Below the pieces are notes generated by a model, which had not been told where the DNA came from, did no database searches, and worked only from the letters and a program-made list of their open reading frames with translations. Positions 1 through 9,400 of a stretch of 64,000 nucleotides of DNA are shown here, piece after piece. Location: NCBI GenBank assembly GCA_034928145.1, contig JAYFPE010000009.1, positions 62,001-126,000 on the forward strand, written 5' to 3'. The position numbers and the translations under genes were made by a program. The stretch's first letter is position 1. The number at the start of each line of letters is the position of its first letter. The stretch is from Pelethousia sp034928145 (GTDB lineage: Bacteria; Bacillota; Clostridia; Christensenellales; CAG-138).

Positions 1-1008
1 ATTGACCACCGGCTCGAGGGCCGTGCCCATGAAGAGCTTGTCCGCATAACCCTCGGCCCGCACGGCATAGACCTGGCCCGCGCAAACGCGCAGGGCTTGA
101 TCCCTGGGCGTGACAAAGGCCATATACCACTTGTTGGGCTCCACCAAGCGGTAAAGCAGGTTTTCCGTGCCCGTACCGCCGGCGCCCGCGTTGCTCAAAA
201 CCTTGTTTACCAGCTCCGCGCTGATCACATCCAGCTTATCGGCGTTGAGCACCTGCTCGTAGCCGTCGAAATAGAAGCTGGCCACACCGCCGCCCTTGGC
301 AGCCACTTCGCTGGTATATTCGGCCAGCTGGGCTTTCTTGGTCTCCGCCTCGCTGTAGAGGGCGTTGAGCGCCTCGTCCGCCTGCACATATTGCTTGAGC
401 AGGTTGGAGCGCTGGGTCAAAAGGGCCTTGATATCGTTTTCGATTGTCAGCAGGTCCAGCGGTGCTTCGGCTGCCTGCGGGGCTGCCGAAGGGGAAGGCG
501 ATGCGGACGCGTCACCGCCCTGCGGCGTTGCCGTGGCGCTGACAGCAGATACCGTAAGGGTGCGGGTGCTTTCGGATAGGGCCTCGCGGATCTCCCGCTG
601 CTTGGCCGTAATCTGGGCATTGAGGGCGGTGAGCTCCGCGCTCTCCACGCCGCCCAAAAGCTCCATCTGCTTGGCATAAATCTGCGCTTGTACATTGAGC
701 AGGGCCTGGGTCATATCATCCGTATAGCCCCAGCGGTATACCACGGCCACGGGCATTTCCGCCGTTACCTGCGCGCCCTCCTGCACCTGGTAGGAGACCC
801 GGTCGTATTTCTCTACAGAATGGCAGGTCTCCGAGCGAATGAGGATGGCCGTGGCCTGCATTGTCAACGCCTGGCTGCCCGGGCTGAGCGAGCCGCTCTT
901 GCCGCCCGGCTTCAGAACGAGCACAGCCAGCACGATCATGGCCAGCAGCACGGTCACTAGGATATAAAACCGGGGATTTACCTTCCTCCGGGTTCTTCTT
1001 GTGCGCAA
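1..1008 (-). CDS. HlyD-like efflux adaptor protein (3' end outside window)
   Basis: The frame is open from a TTG at 1008 to the window edge, giving 336 residues without a stop. The TTG is chosen because a GGAGGGAG ribosome site lies about 8 bases upstream and no ATG precedes the membrane segment. A basic N-terminus is followed by one hydrophobic segment (about residues 14-33), then a beta-rich part and a long helical region holding an Ala/Pro/Ser-rich insert near residues 150-180. This is the plan of HlyD-type membrane-fusion proteins found in Gram-positive bacteria, anchored in the membrane and facing outwards. It starts 27 bp after the M16 peptidase and is probably co-transcribed. The transport partner is not in the window and the family call rests on architecture. 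Confidence 0.6.
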   Translation of the reverse strand, partial: MRTRRTRRKVNPRFYILVTVLLAMIVLAVLVLKPGGKSGSLSPGSQALTMQATAILIRSETCHSVEKYDRVSYQVQEGAQVTAEMPVAVVYRWGYTDDMTQALLNVQAQIYAKQMELLGGVESAELTALNAQITAKQREIREALSESTRTLTVSAVSATATPQGGDASASPSPSAAPQAAEAPLDLLTIENDIKALLTQRSNLLKQYVQADEALNALYSEAETKKAQLAEYTSEVAAKGGGVASFYFDGYEQVLNADKLDVISAELVNKVLSNAGAGGTGTENLLYRLVEPNKWYMAFVTPRDQALRVCAGQVYAVRAEGYADKLFMGTALEPVVN

Positions 1009-1034
1009 TGCGTTCGCTCCCTCCGTTTCCCGCT

Positions 1035-2399
1035 TTACATGCCCAGCGCCTTACGCAGGGCCTTCTTGGCTCCCTTGCGGGCCACCAACGCCGCGGCCAT
1101 GCGGCTTTCATCCAGAACCCGTGGCAAGATCGCTTCCACATCCTCCATGCGCACCGCCTCGATGCGGCGAAGGATATCCTCTTCCTCCCGCGCCGAACCC
1201 AGCAGGAGCATGCTGCGGCCAATGGCGCCGCTGCGGGCGGAGGAGCTTTCCTGCCCCAGCATATAGCTGCCCTTGAGCTGCTCCTTGGCGCGCGTAAACT
1301 CCGCCTCGGTCATGCCCCGCTCCCGCATGGCCCGCACTTCCTCCAGCATCAATTGGGCCACCTCGGGCCCCTGCTTCTCCCCCGTGCCCGCGTAAAGGGC
1401 GAAATAGCCCGTTTTGCTATAGCCCGTGGGGTAGGAATACACGGAATAGGCCAGGCCCTTTTCCTCGCGAATGCGCTGGAAGAGGCGGCTGCTCATAGAG
1501 CCGCCCAGGGCGTTGTTCATAACCAACAGGGCAAATTGCTCCGCCGTATCCGTAGCGAAGCCCGGGAAGCCCAGGCAAAGGTGCGCCTGCTCCACATCCT
1601 TATCCGCCCCTGTGAAGGAGCGGCCTTCGGCCAAGGCCGAAGGGAGCATCTCCATGCCGGACACCTCCATGCCGGACGTCTCCCCGCCGGGTATATCCGT
1701 ACCGGGCATATCCATGCCGGGCATGTCCATACCGGGCATGTCCGCCCCGGCGGCCGCCGTAAGGTTCTTCCCTTCCGCCCGCCGGAAGGCTTGGTTAAGC
1801 ATGTCCATCAGGGCGGGCATTTCGAAATGCCCCGCGCAGGCCACCACCATGCTTTGGGGCTGATAGCGCCTTTGCATGTAGGCATGCAAATCATCCCGGC
1901 CAAAAGCGCGCACGCTCTCCTGCGTGCCCAATATGGGCTTGGAAAGCGGGCTCTGGCCATAGACGGCCCGCCCCAACAACTCGTGAACCAGTTCCTCCGG
2001 GCTGTCTTCCATCATCAAAATCTCTTCGCAAACCACGCCCTGTTCCCGCGCGAGGTCTTCCGGATCGAGCTTGGGGTTCTGCACCAGGTCTTGCAGGATA
2101 TCCACCGCCTTGGGCAGGTGCTCGTCCAGCACCTTGGCGTAATAGCAGGTGCATTCCTTGGCCGTAAAGGCGTTCAAATTGCCGCCCAGGCCATCCATCT
2201 CGGCGGCAATCTGGCCGGCCGTGCGCCTCTCGGTGCCCTTGAAGAGCATGTGCTCAATCATGTGCGATATGCCCGCTTCATTCTCCAATTCATATACCGG
2301 CCCCGCGGCGATCCACACGCCGATGGCAGCGGAGCGCACCCCCTGCATGGGTTCGGCGATCACCCGCATGCCGTTTTCCAGCCTATCCGTTAAAATCAT
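1035..2399 (-). CDS. M16 family zinc metallopeptidase (MlpA/YmxG-like)
   Basis: Processing-protease-like M16 peptidase of 454 residues. The inverted zinc motif HxxEH is present as His46-Met-Ile-Glu-His50, and the downstream glutamate cluster near residues 125-126 fits the third zinc ligand. The gene follows a ylxY-like gene and pnp in the same order as in Bacillus subtilis (pnp-ylxY-mlpA), which supports orthology. The oddity is an insert at residues about 219-252 made of pentapeptide repeats of the Met-Pro-Gly-Met-Asp type, just before the conserved QAHLCLG segment where the second half-domain begins. This places the repeat in the linker between the two halves of the clam-shell fold. The enzyme is probably active; its natural substrate is unknown. 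Confidence 0.9.
   Translation of the reverse strand: MILTDRLENGMRVIAEPMQGVRSAAIGVWIAAGPVYELENEAGISHMIEHMLFKGTERRTAGQIAAEMDGLGGNLNAFTAKECTCYYAKVLDEHLPKAVDILQDLVQNPKLDPEDLAREQGVVCEEILMMEDSPEELVHELLGRAVYGQSPLSKPILGTQESVRAFGRDDLHAYMQRRYQPQSMVVACAGHFEMPALMDMLNQAFRRAEGKNLTAAAGADMPGMDMPGMDMPGTDIPGGETSGMEVSGMEMLPSALAEGRSFTGADKDVEQAHLCLGFPGFATDTAEQFALLVMNNALGGSMSSRLFQRIREEKGLAYSVYSYPTGYSKTGYFALYAGTGEKQGPEVAQLMLEEVRAMRERGMTEAEFTRAKEQLKGSYMLGQESSSARSGAIGRSMLLLGSAREEEDILRRIEAVRMEDVEAILPRVLDESRMAAALVARKGAKKALRKALGM
1651..1740. repeat. 15-bp tandem minisatellite inside the M16 peptidase
   Basis: Six full 15-base units (start points 1651, 1666, 1681, 1696, 1711, 1726) plus a partial seventh, each reading tcc-nnn-ccg-g-type on the plus strand. 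On the coding strand they give in-frame five-residue repeats (MPGMD and variants). Since 15 is divisible by three, loss or gain of units would keep the peptidase in frame. Confidence 0.9.
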
Positions 2400-2405
2400 G
2401 CTTTC

Positions 2406-3089
2406 TCATTCCCGGCCCAACACCTGGCTCGTGGTCGTGGGCCTTATCCCTTTCTCCTGTAGTGCCAGCAGCACCCGCTCCAAAGCTTCGGCTGCCGCGC
2501 CCGTAGGCTGTAGCAGCATAATGCTGCCCGGTATGGGCGCATCCGATACGCGCTTTACGATATCTTCGGCCTCTCCCCGGGCGCAAAGCAGATCCACCGT
2601 GCATAAAACCTGTGTCAGCCCCAGTTTTTTGGCCGCCCGGGCAGATACGGATACCCCCCGCTCGCCCGAATAATAGAGGGCGGGCCGCACGCCGGCCGCC
2701 GCTTCGATGGCCTCCACAGAGGCTGCCAAATCCGCCTGCACCCAGCTTAGTTTTCCATCCTGCTCCGGGGCATAGCCCATAGTGGCCAACTCGTGCCCTT
2801 CCTCGGCCATACGCCGGGCCAAGGCCGGGTTCTCCTTTGCCCAACTGCCGCTCACGGCAAAGGTAGCGCGCGCGCCCTGCGCCTTTAGTGTATCCAAAAT
2901 GGCGGGCAAGGCCGCCGCATTCCAGCTCACGGCGAATTGCAGGGCCACAGCATCCTGCGCGCTGCCCCTGTATACCGGGGCGCTTACACTGATTGCCTGA
3001 GGCTCCGCCGTGCCGATATACAGCAGCGCGATCAGCAATATCAGCAACAGATTGGTCACGGCCTGGCCGGCTTTTCGGCTCGTTCGCAT
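2406..3089 (-). CDS. ylxY: YlxY-like polysaccharide-deacetylase-fold protein, likely non-catalytic
   Basis: Protein of 227 residues with an N-terminal membrane anchor or signal (about residues 10-26) and a NodB-like domain. The family skeleton is visible: the Ala-Thr-Phe-Ala stretch near 74-77, Gly-His-Glu at 98-100 and a later LLCARGEAEDIVKRV region. The catalytic elements are not: the usual TFDDG motif is replaced by a Val-Ser-Trp-Asn stretch (about 54-57) and the metal-binding histidine after GHE is absent (ATMGY instead). Its position between pnp and an M16 peptidase matches ylxY, a sporulation-linked deacetylase-family gene. I infer a structural or peptidoglycan-binding role, not hydrolysis. 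The start gives a sensible signal segment. Confidence 0.75.
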   Translation of the reverse strand: MRTSRKAGQAVTNLLLILLIALLYIGTAEPQAISVSAPVYRGSAQDAVALQFAVSWNAAALPAILDTLKAQGARATFAVSGSWAKENPALARRMAEEGHELATMGYAPEQDGKLSWVQADLAASVEAIEAAAGVRPALYYSGERGVSVSARAAKKLGLTQVLCTVDLLCARGEAEDIVKRVSDAPIPGSIMLLQPTGAAAEALERVLLALQEKGIRPTTTSQVLGRE

Positions 3090-3152
3090 GGAGCATACCC
3101 CCTATTTTAGCTATATCCGCTAAATATTAGCTATATATATGGGTATGCAATA

Positions 3153-3174
3153 GGGCGGGGCCTTAGCCCCGCCC
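3153..3174. terminator. GC-rich hairpin after pnp
   Basis: Perfect 9-bp stem GGGCGGGGC / GCCCCGCCC with a CTTA loop, 15 bp beyond the pnp stop codon. No T-tract follows on the minus strand, so it may be an RNA-stability or processing hairpin between pnp and the ylxY-like gene and not a true terminator. Confidence 0.4.
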
Positions 3175-3188
3175 CCATGGTATATCGG

Positions 3189-5282
3189 TTATTTTTTCGC
3201 GTCCGGCAGGAGCTCCTTACGTGTGAGGTCGATCTTGCCGTCCATCTTGACGGCGATCACGCGCACCAGGATCTCATCGCCGATCTTGACTTCGTCTTCG
3301 ACCTTTTCGACCCGGTAATTGGCCAAGCGGCTGATGTGCACCAGGCCCTTCTTGCCGGGCTTAAGCTCCACCTGCGCGCCGATGGGAAGGATGTTGACCA
3401 CCTTGCCGAGGAATACCTCGCCCACCTCAATATCGTGGCAGATGGTGTCGATGATCTTCTTGGCCCGCTCGGCCGCCTCCATATCCGGCGAGGCGATGAA
3501 CACGCGGCCGTCATCCTCGATATCGATCTTGACGCCGGTTTCGGCGATGATGCCGTTGATGGTTTTGCCGCCGCTGCCGATGACCTCGCGGATCTTATCC
3601 GGATGGATCGTGAATTGCAGGATGCGGGGCGCGTAGGGGCTGAGCTCCTCGCGCGGCACGGCAATGGTTTCGAGCATCTTGTTCAGGATGAACAGGCGGC
3701 CCTGGCGGGCTTGCTCGAGCGCCCGGGTGAGGATACGCTCGTCGATGCCCTTGATCTTGATATCCATCTGAATGGCGGTGATGCCCTCCGCGGTGCCGGC
3801 CACTTTGAAATCCATATCGCCGAGGAAGTCTTCCAGGCCCTGAATATCGGTAAGCACGGCGATGTTGCCGTTGCTCTCGTCTTTAATAAGGCCCATGGCC
3901 ACGCCGGCCACCGGCTTTTTGAGGGGTACGCCCGCATCCATCAGGGCCATGGTGCTGGCACAGATGGAGGCCTGGGAGGTAGAGCCGTTGGAGCTGACAA
4001 CCTCGCTCACCAGGCGGATGGCATAGGGGAATTCCTCTTCGGAGGGGATCATGGGCAAGAGAGCCCGCTCAGCCAGCGCGCCGTGGCCGATCTCGCGGCG
4101 GCCCGGGCTTCGCACGGGGCGCGTTTCACCCACGGAATAGGGCGGCATGTTGTAGTGGTGGATATAGCGCTTGAAAACCTCCTCGCCGATGCCATCGAGG
4201 GTTTGTCCGTCGCCGATGCTGCCCAGGGTGGCTATGGTCATCACCTGGGTCTGGCCACGGGTAAACACAGCGCTGCCGTGGGTACGGGGCAGGACGCCCA
4301 CCTCGCTCCAGATGGGGCGGATCTCATCCTGCTTGCGGCCGTCGGGCCGGATCTGGCGGTTGATAATCTTATCGCGGACGATCTCCTTGGTGAGGTTATA
4401 GAGGATAGCGTCCACATCCTTCGCGCTTTCCGGAAAATTCTCGCTAAAATGTGCGATAGCCTCCTCTTTGACTTGGGCGCTGCGCGCTTCGCGCTCGCGG
4501 CGGTCAAAGGTATCAAGGCTCCATTCAACCTTCTCGCGGGCATATTCGCGCACCAACTCGGTGAAGCCCTCGTCCGGCTTATAGATGTTGACTTCCATTT
4601 TGGGCTTGCCGACCTCGGCCTGAATCCCTTCGATGAAGGCGACGATCTTTTTGACTTCCTCATGGGCGTAGAGGATGGCGTCCAGCATTTCCTTTTCGGT
4701 CAACTCGCTGGCCCCGGCTTCGACCATCATCACGGCGTCCTTGGTGCCGGCCACGGTGAGATTAAGGCGGCTGATAGCGCGCTGCGCGCTATCGGGGTTG
4801 ATGATATACTGCCCGTCCACCATACCTACGGCCACAGCGCCGGTGGGGCCCATGAAAGGCGCTTCGCTGATGGAAAGGGCGATGGAGCTGCCGATCATGG
4901 CCAGGATATCCGGCTGCACATCCTGATCGACGGACATTACCGTAGCGATGACCTGGATATCGTTATAGACGCCCTTGGGGAAGAGGGGGCGCAGGGGCCG
5001 GTCGATCAGGCGATCCGTAAGAACGGCCTTTTCACTGGGGCGGCCCTCCCGCTTGATGAATCCGCCGGGGATCTTGCCCGCGGCGTACATTTTTTCTTCA
5101 AACTCGATGCTCAGAGGCAGAAAATCCACACCGTCGCGCGGCGCCTTGGCCACCGTGGCGCAGACCAGCACAACCGTATCGCCACAGCGCATCAGCGCGC
5201 TGCCGCCCGCCTGCTCTGCATATTTGCCCGTTTCGACAGACAAGGTGCGGCCCGCCAATTCCATTGAAAACTTTCCTTGCAT
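3189..5282 (-). CDS. pnp: polyribonucleotide nucleotidyltransferase (PNPase)
   Basis: Phosphorolytic 3'-5' exoribonuclease of the RNA degradation machinery, 697 residues, the normal family length. Two RNase PH domains come first (about 10-225 and 310-540), joined by the alpha-helical PNPase segment. They are followed by a KH domain with the IGSGGKTI core (about 553-615) and a C-terminal S1 domain (about 620-690, GKVVNILPIGAQVEL and GLVHISRL). The ATG at 5282 is preceded by AAAGGAGAG. It is the first gene of a run with the ylxY-like gene, the M16 peptidase and the HlyD-like gene. rpsO, often upstream, is not present here. Confidence 0.98.
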   Translation of the reverse strand: MQGKFSMELAGRTLSVETGKYAEQAGGSALMRCGDTVVLVCATVAKAPRDGVDFLPLSIEFEEKMYAAGKIPGGFIKREGRPSEKAVLTDRLIDRPLRPLFPKGVYNDIQVIATVMSVDQDVQPDILAMIGSSIALSISEAPFMGPTGAVAVGMVDGQYIINPDSAQRAISRLNLTVAGTKDAVMMVEAGASELTEKEMLDAILYAHEEVKKIVAFIEGIQAEVGKPKMEVNIYKPDEGFTELVREYAREKVEWSLDTFDRREREARSAQVKEEAIAHFSENFPESAKDVDAILYNLTKEIVRDKIINRQIRPDGRKQDEIRPIWSEVGVLPRTHGSAVFTRGQTQVMTIATLGSIGDGQTLDGIGEEVFKRYIHHYNMPPYSVGETRPVRSPGRREIGHGALAERALLPMIPSEEEFPYAIRLVSEVVSSNGSTSQASICASTMALMDAGVPLKKPVAGVAMGLIKDESNGNIAVLTDIQGLEDFLGDMDFKVAGTAEGITAIQMDIKIKGIDERILTRALEQARQGRLFILNKMLETIAVPREELSPYAPRILQFTIHPDKIREVIGSGGKTINGIIAETGVKIDIEDDGRVFIASPDMEAAERAKKIIDTICHDIEVGEVFLGKVVNILPIGAQVELKPGKKGLVHISRLANYRVEKVEDEVKIGDEILVRVIAVKMDGKIDLTRKELLPDAKK

Positions 5283-5327
5283 GTGTCTCTCCTTTTATCT
5301 TTCTTCCATTAATTCATTATCCCTCGT

Positions 5328-5356
5328 ATTATACAATACCACACACAAAAAAGCAC
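5328..5356 (-). promoter_or_regulatory. pnp: putative sigma-A promoter of pnp
   Basis: A perfect TATAAT (plus-strand 5328-5333) lies 45 bp upstream of the pnp start. Seventeen bases further up is GTGCTT, only a weak -35 match. The -35 part overlaps the hairpin at 5347-5366. Confidence 0.5.
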
Positions 5357-5366
5357 TAGCTTTTTT
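5347..5366. terminator. A/T-flanked hairpin between hydrolase and pnp
   Basis: Palindrome AAAAAAGC-ACTA-GCTTTTTT, symmetric on both strands. It lies 31 bp after the stop of the minus-strand hydrolase and could act as a weak terminator for it. The stem is mostly A-T, so the strength is doubtful. Confidence 0.4.
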
Positions 5367-5397
5367 GGGGCTTTGCGGGTTCTTTGGCAGCGCTTGC

Positions 5398-6294
5398 CTA
5401 TTTGGCGGGAACCGTCGGTCCATTCAGCCTTTCTTGTACAAAATTGGACAGCAGCTTGAAGGCCCTTTCCCCTTCCACGCCGCCATAGAGCATATAGGAG
5501 TTCCACATGTTGCGGGCGATATGGATGCGGCTATCCACGCCGCTTAAGACCAGGGATTTGTGCATGGCGTAAATCTCATTCAAAAGCAGCTCGTTCCCGC
5601 CGGCGAAGAGCAGGCTGGGCGGCAACCCCTCCAGGTTGCCATAGAGAGGAGAGATGCAGGGAAGGGTTAGATCCTGCCCCTTGGCATAACATTCGGCGCA
5701 ACAACGCAGGGCGTCCCTATCGAGAACCGGATCTTTATAGCGGTTTTTCTCATAGGACGGGCCGGAAAGGGTCAGATCCACCCAGGGAGAAATGGCGATC
5801 ACGCCGCCGGGTTGGGGCAGACCCAAAGACTTGAGGCGCAGGCAGAGGGCAAAGCAGATGCCTCCGCCCGCCTCATCCCCGCAAAGCAGGATGCGGCCCG
5901 GCGTATAGCCCTGCCCCAGCAAAAAGCGGTAGGCATGGAGGCTATCCTCCAGCGCGGCGGGATGAGGGTGCTCCGGGGTCAGGCGGTAGGCAAGGCACAG
6001 CGTCTTCACCCCCGCGGAGCAGGCCAGCCTGCTGCCGATGCCTTTGGCATATACGAGGGACCCCAGCGCATACCCGCCGCCATGTAGATAGAGAATCACT
6101 CCCCCAGCCGCCTGCTCGGGGGGCAGGGCATAGCTGGCCTCTAGGCCGCCAAGAGATACATCCTCAAAAGCCGCCCGGCTATCCTCCATGAGTTGACCCA
6201 TCTCATCCTGTACGGTGCGGGCATTCTTCAGGCTGCTTTGGCTGCTTCCAAGGAGGCGCAGCCCCGCTGTGGCCCGCCTTAACTTTAGGTCCAT
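5398..6294 (-). CDS. alpha/beta-hydrolase (HSL family) with all three catalytic residues replaced
   Basis: Protein of 298 residues with the hormone-sensitive-lipase fold. The oxyanion-hole motif HGGG is intact at 71-74, and the surrounding strands (VILYLHGGGYALGS, LAYRLTPEHPHPAALED) are typical. The nucleophile motif GDSAGG reads GDEAGG, with Glu141 (codon GAG) in place of Ser. The acid motif, usually G-D-E-x-L, reads GNELL (Asn234), and the histidine of the usual MWH motif is Asn265 (MWNSY). The frame is clean, so the protein is made but is very unlikely to be an esterase. It may be a binding or scaffold protein. It stands alone, divergent from the SpoIID-like gene and upstream of pnp. Confidence 0.85.
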   Translation of the reverse strand: MDLKLRRATAGLRLLGSSQSSLKNARTVQDEMGQLMEDSRAAFEDVSLGGLEASYALPPEQAAGGVILYLHGGGYALGSLVYAKGIGSRLACSAGVKTLCLAYRLTPEHPHPAALEDSLHAYRFLLGQGYTPGRILLCGDEAGGGICFALCLRLKSLGLPQPGGVIAISPWVDLTLSGPSYEKNRYKDPVLDRDALRCCAECYAKGQDLTLPCISPLYGNLEGLPPSLLFAGGNELLLNEIYAMHKSLVLSGVDSRIHIARNMWNSYMLYGGVEGERAFKLLSNFVQERLNGPTVPAK

Positions 6295-6478
6295 GTTTCG
6301 TTACACTTTCTTAGCGCCACACTTGCGGCGGCTATCATATAGTTTGATATTATAGCATGCTGCACAGCCAATTCCCATTACTTTCCGGCGGATGTATGTA
6401 AACAAATTCCGACAGTCCTACCCAAGATCCACCATATGTGGTATGATACCTATATATATACTACATGAGGTGTTTATT

Positions 6479-9400
6479 ATGCGACGACCTTTTAGGCGAT
6501 TCCTCGCTTTTGCCCTGGTGCTGACGCTGCTCCTGCCGCTGCTGCCCGCCGGAAGAGCCCTGGCCGCCAATGATTATAGCTATGTCAAGGTCAAGCTCTC
6601 CACCAACAACGCCACCTCCCTCACCATCTACGCTTCCGGCAGCTATTTCGTGGCGGAAAACGGCGCGGCCTTCACCGGCGGCACCATCTCCCTGCGCTCC
6701 AATTACGACGGCACCATGACCTTGAACCATTCCTCACAGGGCGATGTTTACACAGGCCCGAGCATCAGCCTTATGCGCGCGAAAATGGATCAGAGCGCAG
6801 GCTATCTCCAGCTTAACGGCTACCGCTACCTTGGTCACTTCTATTTCTCCGTGCTCTCCTCAGCCTACCTGAGGGTGGTGAACGAGGTACCCTTAGCGCA
6901 CTATCTGTACGGCGTGGTGGGTTATGAAATGAGCAACTCCTTCCCCATCGAGGCGCTCAAGGCCCAGGCCATTGCCGCCAAGGGCTATGCGCTGAGCCTG
7001 CGCACGGGCGGGGCGTATGACATCGGCGATACCTCCAGCGACCAAGTCTACAAAGGCTTCGACGCCAGCGCTACCAGCGTAATTTCAGCTGTAGACAGCA
7101 CCATCAGCGAGGTGCTATCCGTAAACGGCAGCCTGCTAACCACCTATTACGCAGCTAGCAACGGCGGCGAAACCATGCTGCCCGGCCAGGCTTGGAGCGG
7201 CCGTAACAACGCGGGCTATGCCGTGAACCTCGACCCTTACGATCTGCGCAACGTATACAGCAAAAAAGAGACTGTTTCCGTGCCCCTCAACCAGGGCGGC
7301 TCTATCAACCAGGGCCTGTGGAACCTGCTTTTGACCAAGGCCAGCGCGGCCACAGGCCAAAGCTGCACCCAGCTCTACAGCATCTCCGCCTTTTCCCTGC
7401 ACACCCCGCGCTACAGCGGCCAGAGCCGCAACCTGACGGCCGGCAGCGCCACCCTGAGCGCCATGACGGCCGCGGGCGAGACTCTGCAAAACATCAACAT
7501 CAATTTTACAACAGCAGAGCTCGAAGCCTACAGCGTGGTCATCGATAGCTCCCTGCGCATCTTCTGGGGCGAGCAGGCCGCCAATGGCTCCGCCTATTAT
7601 ATCTACCACCTGCGCTATGGCCACGGCGTGGGCCTAAGCCAGCGCGGCGCGCAGCAGGCTGCCAGCGAGGGCCTCAACTACCGCCAGATCTTAAGCTTCT
7701 ACTACCCGGGCGCCACCTTGGCCACCATCCCGGTAAAAACGCCCACGGATCCTGTGAACAGCGGTACCGGCTCGCCCGCCTCCGGCGCCGTAACGGCCCG
7801 CACCACGGGAAACGTAAACCTGCGCGCGGGCGCGGGCACCAACTACACCGCCCTCACCACCGTGCCCAATGGTTCGGAGGTCTATGTATATGACCGCAGC
7901 GATGGCTGGGCCCAGGTCAGCTACAGCAGCTACAGCGGATACATCTCCGAAAAATACATCCATTATGTAAACGGCTACCCCAGCATTATGCCTACCCCCA
8001 CGCCCAATCCCTCCGCTACCCCCGCGCCCACGGCTTCCCCGGGCGTGATCGCCTTCGGCGCTGTTACGGGCCAGGGTGTAAACTTCCGCACAGGCCCCGG
8101 CACGGGCTATGCAAGCCTCACCAAACTCAACCGCGGCACCGCCCTGGAGATCTACGGCCAGGAGAGCGGCTGGTATAAGGCGGCCGTGGCCGGGCAAATG
8201 GGCTATATCATCAGCAGCTACGTTTCCATCACCGGTTACCCGGCCCTGCTCCCCAGCGGAGACGCGGGCGCCGAGCAGGCCATCCCCACCCCTACGAGCG
8301 GCTTCCTGTTCCCCATCGCCACCCCCACAGCCTCCATCACCACCGCCCCCACCGCGGACCCCTACACTACCGTATCCACCGGCCTTTTGAACACCGGCAA
8401 CGTCAATTTCCGCATGGGCCCGGCCACCAGCTACGGGAACCTGGGCAAGCTGAGCAAGAACACCGGCGTTTACATCCTGGGCCAGGAAGGCAGTTGGTAT
8501 CGGGTCTATATCGGCGGCGTTACGGGCTATGTATACGCAGACTACATCACCGTTACCGGCACGGCCCGCATCGACGCAAGCGGCAACGTGGAGGGAGCGC
8601 CCCCGGCGGGCAGCACCGGCCTTGGCAAAACCACGGGCAAGGTATATTTGCGCAAAGGACCCGGCACCAGCAATGCGCAGCTCGCCATTCTCAAGCCGGA
8701 TACGGAGCTGACCCTCTACGGCAGCTCGGACGGCTGGTATAAAGTCAAGCTCTCGGATGGCACAGAGGGCTATGTCAGCTCCAAATATGTGACCGTCACC
8801 CAGTCCTATACCTCGACCACAGCGCCCGTCACCTCCGGCACGACGGGAACGGCTGCTGCGGAGCAGAGCAGCGGCACGGGCGTAACCACCACGGATGTGA
8901 ACTTCCGCCAGGGTCCCGCCACCACCACCAAAAAGCTGGGTCGCATCGCTTCCGGCTCCAATGTAACCCTCTACGGCCTAGAGGGCGATTGGTACCGCGT
9001 GGACTATAATGGCGCCAAAGGCTATATATACTGGAAGTACATCAAAAAGACTTCCGAAAGCACCGTAACAATCGGCGGCGGCTCGGCTTCCACGCCTCCC
9101 CCCGGCACCACGGTAAACAGCGCATCCTCTGTGCAGTTGGCCAAGGGCAGCGCCGGCGGCAAGGTGAACCTGCGCAAGGGCCCCAGCACGGATACGGATA
9201 AGCTGGAGCTGTTGGCCAAGGGCACGGATCTAGACATCCTCGGCCAATGCGGGGATTGGTACTACGTGCTTTACAAAGGCAAGGCCGCCTTTGCCAACAA
9301 ATCTTACGTCCGCGTAGAGAGCCAGGGCACAGCGGGCATCCCCCAGGTGAGCGCCGGTATCGCGCCCCGCGTCTGCGCCACCACGGCCCAGGTGAACATG

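Noticed and set aside
999..2393. 464-codon open frame on the plus strand opposite the M16 peptidase
   Set aside because: Antisense shadow in GC-rich coding DNA: low-complexity His/Gly/Arg-rich product without any domain, while the minus strand has an intact M16 motif.
3177..5267. 696-codon open frame antisense to pnp
   Set aside because: The product is Asp/His/Ala/Leu-rich with no family features, and pnp on the other strand is unmistakable.
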